36,361 nucleotides of DNA from a virus (IMGVR_UViG_3300023179_000005:1-36361), one strand, 5' to 3'; shown: positions 6,366 to 14,872, counted from the stretch's first letter. A program made the numbers and translations. Notes: a model not told the origin generated them from the sequence alone.

Positions 6366-7171
6366 TGTCAACAGAACTCATAACGTCACCAGGCCAGATC
6401 ATTGAAGCGGTGATAACCAAAGGTGATCTTGGCAAGCTTTCTCCAGAAGAGCGTACCCGCTACTATGGCGAAGTCTGCCGCTCAGTCGGGCTAAATCCAC
6501 TAACCAAGCCCTTCGAATATATCACCTTGAACGGCAAGCTAACGCTCTACGCTCGCAAGGATGCAACTGACCAGCTCCGCTCTCTGCGGGGCGTATCTGT
6601 CACTATCGTCAGCCGTGAGCAGGTAGGCGATGTGTATGTCGTCACGGCTCGAGCTACTACACCAGACGGCCGCACTGATGAGAGCATTGGAGCGGTGGCA
6701 ATCAGTAGCTTGAAGGGGGACGCATTAGCCAATGCTCTGATGAAGGCAGAAACGAAGGCCAAGAGACGGGTAACGCTGTCAATATGCGGGCTTGGTATCC
6801 TAGACGAAACAGAAATGGAGACTATACCCGGCGCACTACCAGTGACAGCTGGATCGATCACAGTGGAGGAAGAAACAGCTACTGACGAGCAGATTGACGC
6901 ATTGTGTCGTCTATTTGACCACCTCAATGAACTAGGCGTAAAAGACGATAAGATTCTCATTGCTGTCCGCAACCTGTCAGGCCGACCAGATATTTCTCTC
7001 GACGCTCCCGAGCTGTCGTTATTGCCATCTAGTATCGTGGAGAAAATTTACACAAAACTGGATGAACGTCGAAACAAGCTAATGGAAGAGCAGGCGGCAA
7101 AATTTGAACCACCAACTGGTCTAGATAGATCAGGACATCCAATAGATGATTTGGAAAACAGTTCGTTTTAA
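6365..7171 (+). CDS. Putative single-strand annealing recombinase (RecT/Erf/Sak-like)
   Basis: A 268-residue protein. Residues 25-150 contain the conserved block of a phage and bacterial family often labelled as recombination protein: VGLNPLTKPFEYITLNGKLT (41-60), ARKDATDQLR, then ALANALMKAETKAKRRVTL (120-138) leading to SICGLGILDE. The last segment, a basic helix after a glycine turn and before a hydrophobic strand, resembles the signature of Erf/RecT-type annealing proteins. The C-terminal third is variable and acidic, as in such proteins. Annealing proteins pair complementary single strands in phage recombination and replication. Assignment to this superfamily is from memory of related sequences and is not certain; no exonuclease partner is adjacent. 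Confidence 0.65.
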   Translation: MSTELITSPGQIIEAVITKGDLGKLSPEERTRYYGEVCRSVGLNPLTKPFEYITLNGKLTLYARKDATDQLRSLRGVSVTIVSREQVGDVYVVTARATTPDGRTDESIGAVAISSLKGDALANALMKAETKAKRRVTLSICGLGILDETEMETIPGALPVTAGSITVEEETATDEQIDALCRLFDHLNELGVKDDKILIAVRNLSGRPDISLDAPELSLLPSSIVEKIYTKLDERRNKLMEEQAAKFEPPTGLDRSGHPIDDLENSSF

Positions 7172-7185
7172 CTAAACACTGACAA

Positions 7186-7207
7186 GCCGCCGGGGTAACT
7201 CGGCGGC
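7186..7207 (+). promoter_or_regulatory. GC-rich hairpin before a ribosome binding site
   Basis: A perfect seven-base stem GCCGCCG / CGGCGGC (7186-7192, 7201-7207) with an eight-base loop. It is followed not by a T-run but by AATAACTAAGGAG (7208-7220), the ribosome site of the next gene, so it is an intercistronic mRNA hairpin, not a terminator. It may protect the mRNA or mark a processing site. Confidence 0.7.
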
Positions 7208-7228
7208 AATAACTAAGGAGATTGATGT

Positions 7229-7801
7229 ATGTACGTTTGCACCGTGTGTCGTAGACAATTTGATGGTGTGCCAGCTCGCATAGTAGGCGAAAAGCACAGA
7301 AATTATTGGTGTCCAGATTGCACCCGGCATAATAACGCAAAGTCAAAAGAGGCTACGCAATTGAGAAATCAGGCAATTGCGGCTAGAAATAAATGCAAGT
7401 GGTGTGATGAAAGGCTTTCCGAAAATAATCGAGCGAAAAAGAATGATAATAGTAAGCACAATTCCAATATGTGCAAAAAGTGCGAACAAAAAAGCACATA
7501 TAGACAACAGCTGATCAAATGGTTTACGGCGGTTGGAGTAAATGAACAACCAGAAATCGTAAATTATATCCACACGCATAAAGCACAATGGGAGAGCATA
7601 CGGCAACAGAAAATTTTAAAAGAGGATCAAGCGTTGAAACAAGCTGAATCCTTGCCGCCGCTATTCCAGGCAAGTCTCGAATCACAGAATAATCAAAGTG
7701 ATCAGTGGAAACTGATTCAGCAACAGATTGAGGAGTTTGAACAAAAGATAACAACATTGATCACTAAACTACAACAGTTGCAAGCGAGGAAAGGGGAATG
7801 A
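7229..7801 (+). CDS. Zinc-knuckle protein with C-terminal coiled coil
   Basis: A 190-residue protein. The N-terminal 90 residues hold four CxxC pairs: CTVC (4-7), CPDC (28-31), CKWC (56-59) and CKKC (81-84), enough for two zinc ribbons. The region after about 95 is helical and rich in Gln and Lys, ending in a predicted coiled coil (QQIEEFEQKITTLITKLQQL). AAGGAG stands eight bases before the ATG. The zinc module plus oligomerising tail suggests a nucleic-acid-binding or transcription-modulating factor; a related but shorter layout occurs in the gene at 8579. No named family was recognised. Confidence 0.7.
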   Translation: MYVCTVCRRQFDGVPARIVGEKHRNYWCPDCTRHNNAKSKEATQLRNQAIAARNKCKWCDERLSENNRAKKNDNSKHNSNMCKKCEQKSTYRQQLIKWFTAVGVNEQPEIVNYIHTHKAQWESIRQQKILKEDQALKQAESLPPLFQASLESQNNQSDQWKLIQQQIEEFEQKITTLITKLQQLQARKGE

Positions 7802-7803
7802 TA

Positions 7804-8040
7804 ATGGCTGCTAACTGGACAATTCGAGAGCTGACCCCAGACGAGTATCCCGACACGCAACTCCAGTATGAGGTGCGTGACGAGACTGGTGAAGTGGTGT
7901 CCCTGCATTACTGGGAAGAGGATGCCAAGCAAATGGCTGCTGTGCCGCTGTTACGGGAGGCTTTATCTGAAGTGGTGACATACATCGAAAAAGAAATAGT
8001 AGCCAATGTCACTAATTATTTGGAAAAGGAAGGCAAGTAA
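7804..8040 (+). CDS. Small hypothetical acidic protein
   Basis: A 78-residue acidic protein. ATG 7804 is preferred because AAAGGGG lies seven bases before it; an ATG at 7798 that overlaps the previous stop is too close to that site. The stop overlaps the next start (TAATG). It resembles other small phage proteins with a short beta region followed by an amphipathic helix, but no family was recognised. Confidence 0.65.
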   Translation: MAANWTIRELTPDEYPDTQLQYEVRDETGEVVSLHYWEEDAKQMAAVPLLREALSEVVTYIEKEIVANVTNYLEKEGK

Positions 8041-8579
8041 TGGAACATATCTATGCTAATATAAAGAACATATTCTTAGCGTTATTGTTTGGTGCTTTGT
8101 TTTTATTTCTGGTCGATATTGCTTATGGGCAGTTTCCAGTTCCAGACGTAATTACTTTTTCACCTTCGATTTGTATCTACCACCCACAGACACTATTGAC
8201 GGCCAACCCGGCGCAACGTCAAATAATAGTGCAGATCAGTGACAAGGGATATGTTGAGCCGGTTGATGGTCTGGCATATATCCGTACAGTGTACCGGTCA
8301 GATGATCCGCAAGTGAGGCGCCACGCTTTTCCTGCTGCAGTTCAATACTCAATCTACAAATGGGAGATGCTCGAGCAGGCAAGGCAAATAAACTTGCGCG
8401 CCTACTTCCCGTATATGATCCGCAAAGATATATCAGATAGAAGCATCACCTCTGCTTTGTTTCGCTACTGGTTTGGAGGTACGCTACAAATTCGATCTCA
8501 AGCTATTTATGATCTATCAGAAATTACGGAAAGTTTCGTTAACAAAGACTGTAATCTTCAGGAAGTCAAATTGAGGTAA
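8040..8579 (+). CDS. Membrane-anchored or secreted hypothetical protein
   Basis: A 179-residue protein with one strong hydrophobic segment at residues 11-29 (IFLALLFGALFLFLVDIAYG) after a short N-terminus with one lysine, a signal anchor or signal peptide. The rest is soluble and would lie outside the cytoplasmic membrane, with a few cysteines (Cys45, near Cys171). GGAAGG precedes the ATG, which overlaps the previous stop (TAATG). An early, surface-directed protein could alter the envelope or block other phages, but nothing identifies its role; no hydrolase motif is visible. Confidence 0.65.
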   Translation: MEHIYANIKNIFLALLFGALFLFLVDIAYGQFPVPDVITFSPSICIYHPQTLLTANPAQRQIIVQISDKGYVEPVDGLAYIRTVYRSDDPQVRRHAFPAAVQYSIYKWEMLEQARQINLRAYFPYMIRKDISDRSITSALFRYWFGGTLQIRSQAIYDLSEITESFVNKDCNLQEVKLR

Positions 8580-8857
8580 TGGGCTATTCGTCTCGAGACA
8601 AGCTGCGCATAGCTTTGGGTATTTGTGTAGACTGTAAAATTAACAATGCTGTGGAAGGAATTCAGCGTTGCCACAAGTGTCGTGCTAAAAAAAATAGAGA
8701 CAATCGAGAATATACTCGACAAAAAAAACAGCGCTCTACTTGTTCAGTTTGCTTACACCGTCTGGCGGAGGAGGATCAGAAGCTTTGCAAGCGTTGTGAC
8801 GATGAGCGACGGGAAAGACGCTGGCGAAAACATTGGACAAAACGAGGACGGCTGTAG
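8579..8857 (+). CDS. Basic double zinc-ribbon protein
   Basis: A 92-residue, very basic protein with four CxxC knuckles: CVDC (16-19), CHKC (31-34), CSVC (55-58) and CKRC (70-73), that is two consecutive zinc ribbons, followed by an Arg/Lys-rich tail. Start overlaps the previous stop (TAATG) with GAGG just upstream. The positive charge and zinc folds suggest nucleic-acid binding. Last gene of the rightward unit, followed by an intrinsic terminator. Spacing is reminiscent of HNH nucleases but the catalytic HNH residues are not seen. Confidence 0.7.
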   Translation: MGYSSRDKLRIALGICVDCKINNAVEGIQRCHKCRAKKNRDNREYTRQKKQRSTCSVCLHRLAEEDQKLCKRCDDERRERRWRKHWTKRGRL

Positions 8858-8902
8858 TATCGTCTAACCGTGTTTGTGGAAAAATTTCATGCTGAAGCTT
8901 GG

Positions 8903-8934
8903 AGACCAAAACTAAAAATCTTGGTCTTTTTTTT
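8903..8934 (+). terminator. Rightward intrinsic terminator
   Basis: AGACCAA (8903-8909) pairs with TTGGTCT (8921-8927) around an 11-base loop and is followed by eight consecutive T (8927-8934). It closes the rightward early unit 45 bases after the last stop. On the minus strand the hairpin is not followed by T, so it should not stop leftward transcription well. Confidence 0.85.
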
Positions 8935-9000
8935 GTTTTATATCGTCTGCTCAAATACCCCGTAATCGCTCACAATTGACCTAGAATCAATTTTTAGTCT

Positions 9001-9021
9001 CAACCCTATAGTTACCCCTAC
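9001..9021. repeat. 21-base intergenic repeat, copy 1
   Basis: These 21 bases (CAACCCTATAGTTACCCCT plus two) recur exactly at 20424-20444. Both copies lie between leftward genes, and the minus strand is G-rich with GGGG and GGG runs. This copy is in the 3' untranslated end of the late unit, ten bases beyond its last stop. Function unknown. Confidence 0.8.
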
Positions 9022-9031
9022 CCCCTATTAT

Positions 9032-9472
9032 TTAGGACGTTGCTGCGGTCACTCCCTGTTGAGGGCAAATTGTCCCAAGCTCGAGCGTATAGATCTGACC
9101 ATTGCTATCGATTACCTGGACATCATAGACATATTCCTGCCCCGGCGTCAGCGTCAGAGTCTCTGTATTTGTCGCCACAAAAGCCAATTCAACTGATCCA
9201 CCGTTAGTGTTGCCGTCAATTATCTGCCCTGCAGCGGTGGAAGATGAAGTGACACTGATCTGATACTTGGCATTGGCGTCAGTATCGGTTGCCAAAGCTT
9301 TCACAGTCCAATATGCTTTGGCAATTGTCACACCGGCAGTAAGGCCCGTATACGTGCGATGTAGTTCAAATGTATCACCCGCAACCATCCGCCAGATATA
9401 CACGCCGATTTTGGTCAACGGCGATAACGCAATCGTCCGCTTGTCTCCGTCTAGTGTCTGATCATGCGCCAT
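9032..9472 (-). CDS. Putative tail/virion accessory protein, last late gene
   Basis: A 146-residue protein with a very strong site (AGGAGG, nine bases before ATG). Sequence is Thr/Ala/Val-rich with alternating beta strands, like an immunoglobulin-like or fibronectin-like domain of tail-associated proteins, and has only one cysteine. It is the last gene of the leftward late unit, after the tail fiber and its two small accessory genes, and overlaps the XkdX-like gene by 11 bases. A virion or host-binding role is inferred from composition and position. Confidence 0.6.
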   Translation of the reverse strand: MAHDQTLDGDKRTIALSPLTKIGVYIWRMVAGDTFELHRTYTGLTAGVTIAKAYWTVKALATDTDANAKYQISVTSSSTAAGQIIDGNTNGGSVELAFVATNTETLTLTPGQEYVYDVQVIDSNGQIYTLELGTICPQQGVTAATS

Positions 9473-9695
9473 TCGCTGCTACCTCCTGTTCAATACTATA
9501 GGCTCTCTCTGGTGTGTACGGATCATCGAGAACCAACTGCGTTTTATTGCGTGGATAGGTATAGATCAGATCTGCTTGCTCTCGAGTCAGCCAGCCAGTC
9601 TTAACGAATAGCTCCACCTCTTGAATCGTAACACGCCCATCCTGCCATCGTCGCAGGATCAGCCGATATTGGGGAGTGAGTGTAATATCAGCCAT
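9462..9695 (-). CDS. XkdX-like small tail-associated protein
   Basis: A 77-residue protein. The segment VTIQEVELFVKTGWLTREQA (23-42) matches the XkdX pattern, in which a short region before Val-Phe-Val-x-x-Gly-x-Ile/Leu-Thr-x-Glu-Gln is found in small proteins encoded just after tail fiber genes of many phages. The family is longer here by about 30 C-terminal residues. The role of XkdX-like proteins is not well established. GGGGAA precedes the ATG, somewhat far upstream. Confidence 0.65.
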   Translation of the reverse strand: MADITLTPQYRLILRRWQDGRVTIQEVELFVKTGWLTREQADLIYTYPRNKTQLVLDDPYTPERAYSIEQEVAANGA

Positions 9696-9939
9696 TTGTT
9701 ATTTCTTCCCCTGCTTCAAGAATCATATCAATCAGGGCTTCTGCAGCTTCAAGCCGCTCTTCTACACTCGGCCCCGGTGGCGGTGGCGGTAGCGGTAGAT
9801 CGGCCGGTAAGGGTGTATTGCCATCTGCGAGCCACGCCAAATATTCTTGATAGTCGATATTGTCTGGATCTGTTGGAATTTGCGCATAATCCCGCATTCT
9901 GATAATTGTATTGCTGATTGAATTACTTAATTTAAACAT
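9688..9939 (-). CDS. Small tail-fiber-associated protein (fiber assembly-like)
   Basis: An 83-residue protein. The core DPDNIDYQEYLAWLADGNTP is the common short motif (Asp-Tyr-x-x-Tyr-Leu-x-Trp-x-x-x-Gly-Asn) found in small proteins and C-termini encoded next to phage tail fibers, some of them fiber assembly chaperones. A proline run (PLPPPPPGP, about 50-58) and an acidic helix follow. It lies directly downstream of the fiber gene, ten bases after its stop. Role as fiber chaperone is by family analogy. Confidence 0.65.
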   Translation of the reverse strand: MFKLSNSISNTIIRMRDYAQIPTDPDNIDYQEYLAWLADGNTPLPADLPLPPPPPGPSVEERLEAAEALIDMILEAGEEITNG

Positions 9940-9948
9940 TGACGTTGC

Positions 9949-11745
9949 TCATAATTCTATAGCGAATGCAAATGTAGTAGCAATAAGATTGGTTGGACTC
10001 ACATCGACCGCATCAAACCATGTTGCTCTTCCTGCAGTCAAAAGTCCTTTGGGGAACTGAACTCGTCCTCTCGAAGCTCCTAGATATGCACTAAGGTTGG
10101 CTGATGTTTCTGTAACGGTATTAGCACTTCCGTCATACAACGTAATTTTACCCGTCATGGTCAAGGTCGGAGTTGCGCGCATTGCCACTGGGTACAAAAT
10201 TAAATACAAAGCGTCCGCGCTTGAGATAGCTCCAAAAGCCCAAGTAAATTGCCCAGCGTTGGCTTGAGTAAGCTTAAAAAAATATCGTTGGCACTGTAAC
10301 GTGGCCGTGGTAATTGACACACGTTCGAACTCAGTTGCCGTTATGCCCAGTTCAAGTTGCACGCCTGTGATTTGCCAGTAATTTGTGCCGGCTACCTGTC
10401 CGGCTGATAAATTAACTTGCGCTGGAGAGCTTGCTGCACGATTTGCGGTTGTAGTATGCCAACCCGACTGCAAAGAGCCAGAAGTAAAACTACTGCCAGC
10501 TACTAGCCAAAAATTGATAGATAAACTATATGCATTATCATTATCCAGTGCTCCCGTGGTATCAGCAGGAAATGTAAGTGTTTTTCGCTCCCAAGTGTTT
10601 GCACTGTCGATTGTATATGTTTTACTTGCGAATCGTGAATTATCATTGTCTTGTAACTCTGCGATATAAGTACCTGTAGTACCCGACTTGACCCAAAAAG
10701 AGACAGTGACTTGTTTTGCGTTTGAAGTACCTTTTAATATGCCCTGTACGTTTTGGCCTTCAAGGCGTTGCTGAATCACGAGTTGATCTGTAGATTCAAG
10801 CGAGGCATTTGATGTTGTACAAGTCATCTTGAGACTAAGAGGGAAGCCTTGTCCGTTTGGCCCATCACTCTCACTTGTTTGAGTCCATGTTCCAACTGTA
10901 CCTGTAATTAACGTGTTCCATCGATCAACCGTATAATATCCACTTAACGTAATGCCTGTCACACTGGTTTCACGTTGCCTAATTCCCATATTACCATTGA
11001 TCAAGAAATTGCGAAAGCTCAATGCCTGTGCCGTTGTAGAAAGCTTGGCAGGAGTGACTGAGGCATCGGCGAGTTTGGCCGTGGTTACTCCTGTGTCAGC
11101 AAGTTTCGCTGTAGTAACGGAGGCGTCAGTCAAAGTTAACGATGTTCCACCAGCAGCCTTGGAGACGTCGCCAGAAAATGAAGTTGTTCTGATATTACCA
11201 GCACCATCAAACTCAATGCCGCCTGTAACTCCAATGTACTCAGGATTGCCGGTTGAAACGGAGTCTCGACCAATTAACTTATCGCTTGCCATTTCGGCAA
11301 GTTTGGCCAACGTTATAGCATCATCTACAATCGTCCAGGTAGCACCGCCGCTACTAACGTTTATATCTCCCTTTGATCCGTCAGTCACCGCACCGCCAAC
11401 GTTTACGCCAGTCTGATCATCACTTGCCCAACTAGCCCCAGATGGCAAAGTAACTGTCACAAATGGGTAACTGCCACCATTATCGTATAAATAAAGGTTG
11501 ACTGTTTGAGTAGTAGCATCAGCGTTGTATAGCATTATCGACTTTACAACACGTCTAGTGTTGGCCGCAGGAGCTGACAAAATATCTGTTACGTTTACGC
11601 CGTTCAATGACGTCGGGTCTATACCTTCCACGAAAGTCGTTATTGTTGTATCTGCGTATGTAACGATCACAGAAACATTAGTTGAGTTACCCGAGCTTAG
11701 GTTAGCTTGTAATTTTCGTGTTGTAGTATCAAGAACAACTAACAT
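9949..11745 (-). CDS. Tail fiber / receptor-binding protein
   Basis: A 598-residue beta-rich protein. Residues 1-120 form a virion-attached beta domain. Next come short repeats of the type D-A-x-V-T-T-A-K-L-A (141-150 and three in a row at 208-235), usual in trimeric phage fibers. From about 243, FRNFLINGNMGIRQRE and YYTVDRWN mark the carbohydrate-binding jelly-roll domain common in phage fibers (Arg-Asn-x-Ile-Asn-Gly-x-Met ... Asp-Arg-Trp), ending near 490. The last 110 residues are a separate C-terminal domain, perhaps the receptor tip. AAAGG lies nine bases before the ATG. It would recognise a surface glycan. Confidence 0.8.
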   Translation of the reverse strand: MLVVLDTTTRKLQANLSSGNSTNVSVIVTYADTTITTFVEGIDPTSLNGVNVTDILSAPAANTRRVVKSIMLYNADATTQTVNLYLYDNGGSYPFVTVTLPSGASWASDDQTGVNVGGAVTDGSKGDINVSSGGATWTIVDDAITLAKLAEMASDKLIGRDSVSTGNPEYIGVTGGIEFDGAGNIRTTSFSGDVSKAAGGTSLTLTDASVTTAKLADTGVTTAKLADASVTPAKLSTTAQALSFRNFLINGNMGIRQRETSVTGITLSGYYTVDRWNTLITGTVGTWTQTSESDGPNGQGFPLSLKMTCTTSNASLESTDQLVIQQRLEGQNVQGILKGTSNAKQVTVSFWVKSGTTGTYIAELQDNDNSRFASKTYTIDSANTWERKTLTFPADTTGALDNDNAYSLSINFWLVAGSSFTSGSLQSGWHTTTANRAASSPAQVNLSAGQVAGTNYWQITGVQLELGITATEFERVSITTATLQCQRYFFKLTQANAGQFTWAFGAISSADALYLILYPVAMRATPTLTMTGKITLYDGSANTVTETSANLSAYLGASRGRVQFPKGLLTAGRATWFDAVDVSPTNLIATTFAFAIEL

Positions 11746-11757
11746 AAATTAGTACCT

Positions 11758-14700
11758 TTACGAAATAAACCAAGCGTATTTTCTGCCGTCTACAATGTCA
11801 GCTGCACCGCCACCAATTTGTGGTTCCCAAGTCAATACTCCTGCCGTTGTAGAAGATAACACGTAGCCACTAACTGGCGGATATGATGTCGGCCATTGAT
11901 ATAAAGGATTCGTTACTGTTACAATGGTTGGAGTGCCAGCAATTCCAGTTGAGCTAATTGGGGTTATTCTGATCTGCGTTCCAACAACAAGGCCAGGTAG
12001 CTCAACGGCTCCACGCCCTAGCCCGTCTGGGACTGCATCAAGCACTGGCAACCAATCACCATCTTGCGGCCGTTGTATTTCTATTCGTGCTGTTTGACCA
12101 CCAACAAAATTCCCAAAACTAAAAGTTATACGGCCATTGTCTACAGTCGTAAAACTTACGGTTATGCCTGTCACAGCCGGCGGTGTCCCTGCTATCCATA
12201 CACTAGCAGTATTTAGGCCCACTGTGCGGACTGTGGCGGCACTTGGAAATTGCAAGTCTGAATATTGTCTCGCAATAATATCTACTACATGTTCTTGTGA
12301 AATCTTTAATTCTTCAATACGGAATAACTGATTACGGAGACCATAAAGTGTATTATGGTTGACACAAATTATGTCGCCCTCTTCCAGTAATAATGCCTCA
12401 CCAGTTGCTTGAAAAGTGCAGAAAAAATCGTTGTTACGATACTTATATCTTGCCGCTTGCACTAGCCTGTCGGCTTGATGATAGTTATCTACACAAGCCC
12501 CACTTATATCCATCTTATTTATTTTGTTGATTTGCTCTTGATGGTCATAATCATTTTCTCTTAATTCTGTTTGTTGAAAGTCTTGTGTACTATCGGTATA
12601 TGTAATAACAAACTGGTTTAAGCTTGATTGTCTTTCACCCAGTGGCCACTTGAATGTATCTCTGATTATGTTACTTCGTGACAGTGCTCCAAAAGCAGAA
12701 TCGGCAAAAACAGCATGAACGTGAACAACCTGTTCAAGTGCAGCGTGTGAGTAGGTTAGACCTTGTTCTAAAATCAAGTTACCAAGTTTTGATCTTAGTA
12801 ACACAATATTGGCGTTGTTCTTATTCCATAACGCCTCAATATAGCGATTAAGTGTAGCGTTAGCATTTATTCTAGTTGCCAGTTCTGCCGCAACTGCTCC
12901 GTTTGTTGGATTGTTTCCAGTCGCGTCTAACCCCCCGCCTGTTATGGTTACGCCATCAACTACAACAATAGCAGGGATTCCAGTTTGAGCATTCTCGATT
13001 GTGAAATAGTTCCAGGCTGGTGTGTCGACTGTCCCTTCAACAAATGTTGGAGAATAACGCGTTCCCCCTTGTGTGATGGCTAGAGTTAAGTTGTTTGCGC
13101 TTGTTGAATATTCGATGCCAGAGATTGTTCTAGTTTCACTAAAATCTGTTCCAGCACCAATAACTGCATAGATCTCATTAACAGCTAAGCGTTGCCACGC
13201 AGTCACGTCTTCTATTGCGATCGTTGTCGCCGTTGGAGTAGTGGCGGATCTCAACAAACTAGTTACTGCTTGACGTTCTGATTTTATCTGTAACTTACCG
13301 TCTGCACCTGTCACTAAGTAGCCACGGAAGGACGGTAAAAGATGCTTAAAAATAAAATCAGTGATCTTAATAGGTTCTTTAATATGCCAGTTACTTGTGT
13401 ATCGTTTGCGGTAAAAAGTTGTGGCTACTATTGATGTCGGCGGATTTTCTGGATCATAAGCGTTATAATCAGCCCCTAATTTTTGCGGTCGATTCGCATC
13501 AATAGGATTCAAGATATATTTATAATATGCAGTATCTAAGATGCCTGTTGATCTGTATCGCTTCCAGTCCGTTCCGGCTGTCCCTTGATTTTGATCATAC
13601 CAGAATTCCTCACAACCGGAATCGTCTCTTAATGGCTCATTACAATACTCAGCAGTCTGGTATGCCGTAATATCATCAATCCAGGTTGCGTCATAGTTCA
13701 GACCTCGACTATCAGTAAGCAGGTAGCGTAATTGCTCAACTGGATTGTCTGACCAATCATTACCATCAAAGCTAGATGTGTTTATCGTTGGAATTTTATT
13801 CCACAGCACAAGTGCCGCAATTGTTGGTGCTGGATCTCCAGTATCTGGATTATTGCCCTCAATAGTAGCTTCTACATACGCACGATGTGAGTAATACTCT
13901 TCACCTAATAACAATGACGTAGTCTGTTGACCTGAAACAAAGCCATATTCTCCCGTGTGCTCATACTTAGCTTGAAACGTAGTAGCCCAACCGGCTGTTG
14001 TATTTCTTACGTCAGCAAACTGAGTAATAACACCTTCTCCAGCAATAAAATGTCCGTAGAGATACTGGCCAGTGTCAGCATAAAGAATAGGAATCAGATC
14101 GATCTGTGTACGTCCTAGTCCAACTGGTACACTCTGGCCTAATGGTAAGTTATCCGCGCTTGACCATTGTTTAGTAGCTCGACGAGACCCAAACAAGGAT
14201 GAGACGCCAGCAGGACGTGAGTTAACTTTAAACGAGCCAATAACAGCCTTATATCTAAACCCCTGGAATGCTTTTTGATTGCCGTATTCTACGCACTGAG
14301 TATATGACTTATTGCATACACTGGCTTGTCGGTAACTTTGCGCTTTGTCTGCTATCTGTTGCCCGGCCAAACATTCTATACCTTTAAATTTCAAGGGACA
14401 CTTAACATCAAACTTTTTGAACGGTATTTCATTATCTATAGAGCCAAGATCTTGCTTGGCTGTTATGGTGACAGATTCATTGCTTATATCGCCAGGTTTA
14501 GCACAACGGCCAACAAAAAGAATTAAAGAATCTTCGTCAAGTCTACGGCTAATGCTTCGGACTAATACCCGATATCCTTCAAGATTTATTTTGTTCAGCC
14601 ACTGACTAACAGTCTTGTCAACGTTACTTAAATTGATTGTGACGCTATTAAACTTATCTGCAAAATATCTTGTGATGTTGCTTCGACTGATTACTTGCTG

Positions 14701-14871
14701 ATCATATAACCACCCATACCAAACCACAGCACTGGCCGCGAAACGTCGCTCTGCATTACTTGGAATCAGGTCAGTTACAGACGGCGGATAAAACTCGAAT
14801 AGATCAACCGGCATTAAATCACGGTTCGGTGATACTAATATTCCGTAAAGTGTATTACTGACAGTCTGCAT
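11758..14871 (-). CDS. Tail-tip hub protein combining gpL-like and gpJ-like parts
   Basis: A 1037-residue protein. Residues 1-200 resemble the lambda gpL / phage BR0599 group: Cys158, Cys167, Cys186 and Cys193 follow the pattern C-x8-C-x18-C-x6-C, close to the four iron-sulfur-binding cysteines of lambda gpL. Residues about 200-900 form the long hub body, with KEPIKITDFIFKHLLPSFRG typical of gpJ-type central hub proteins, and about 920-1000 is a fibronectin-like domain. The protein would close the tail tip, cover the end of the tape measure and carry the fiber. Fusion of a gpL-like part and the J-like part in one chain is unlike lambda, where they are separate. Start ATG two bases after the previous stop, with a weak ribosome site. 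Confidence 0.75.
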   Translation of the reverse strand: MQTVSNTLYGILVSPNRDLMPVDLFEFYPPSVTDLIPSNAERRFAASAVVWYGWLYDQQVISRSNITRYFADKFNSVTINLSNVDKTVSQWLNKINLEGYRVLVRSISRRLDEDSLILFVGRCAKPGDISNESVTITAKQDLGSIDNEIPFKKFDVKCPLKFKGIECLAGQQIADKAQSYRQASVCNKSYTQCVEYGNQKAFQGFRYKAVIGSFKVNSRPAGVSSLFGSRRATKQWSSADNLPLGQSVPVGLGRTQIDLIPILYADTGQYLYGHFIAGEGVITQFADVRNTTAGWATTFQAKYEHTGEYGFVSGQQTTSLLLGEEYYSHRAYVEATIEGNNPDTGDPAPTIAALVLWNKIPTINTSSFDGNDWSDNPVEQLRYLLTDSRGLNYDATWIDDITAYQTAEYCNEPLRDDSGCEEFWYDQNQGTAGTDWKRYRSTGILDTAYYKYILNPIDANRPQKLGADYNAYDPENPPTSIVATTFYRKRYTSNWHIKEPIKITDFIFKHLLPSFRGYLVTGADGKLQIKSERQAVTSLLRSATTPTATTIAIEDVTAWQRLAVNEIYAVIGAGTDFSETRTISGIEYSTSANNLTLAITQGGTRYSPTFVEGTVDTPAWNYFTIENAQTGIPAIVVVDGVTITGGGLDATGNNPTNGAVAAELATRINANATLNRYIEALWNKNNANIVLLRSKLGNLILEQGLTYSHAALEQVVHVHAVFADSAFGALSRSNIIRDTFKWPLGERQSSLNQFVITYTDSTQDFQQTELRENDYDHQEQINKINKMDISGACVDNYHQADRLVQAARYKYRNNDFFCTFQATGEALLLEEGDIICVNHNTLYGLRNQLFRIEELKISQEHVVDIIARQYSDLQFPSAATVRTVGLNTASVWIAGTPPAVTGITVSFTTVDNGRITFSFGNFVGGQTARIEIQRPQDGDWLPVLDAVPDGLGRGAVELPGLVVGTQIRITPISSTGIAGTPTIVTVTNPLYQWPTSYPPVSGYVLSSTTAGVLTWEPQIGGGAADIVDGRKYAWFIS

Positions 14872-14872
14872 G

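Noticed and set aside
6547-6972. Minus-strand frame of 141 codons inside the annealing protein gene
   Set aside because: Antisense shadow of a conserved-looking gene; Ser/Val-rich low-information sequence and no ribosome site.
8903-8934. Bidirectional terminator for both converging units
   Set aside because: On the minus strand the stem is followed by CCAAGC, not by T, so leftward termination is not supported by sequence.
10952-11416. Plus-strand open frame of 154 codons opposite the tail fiber
   Set aside because: Arises from the Thr/Ala-rich repeats of the fiber; no ribosome site and it stands alone on that strand.
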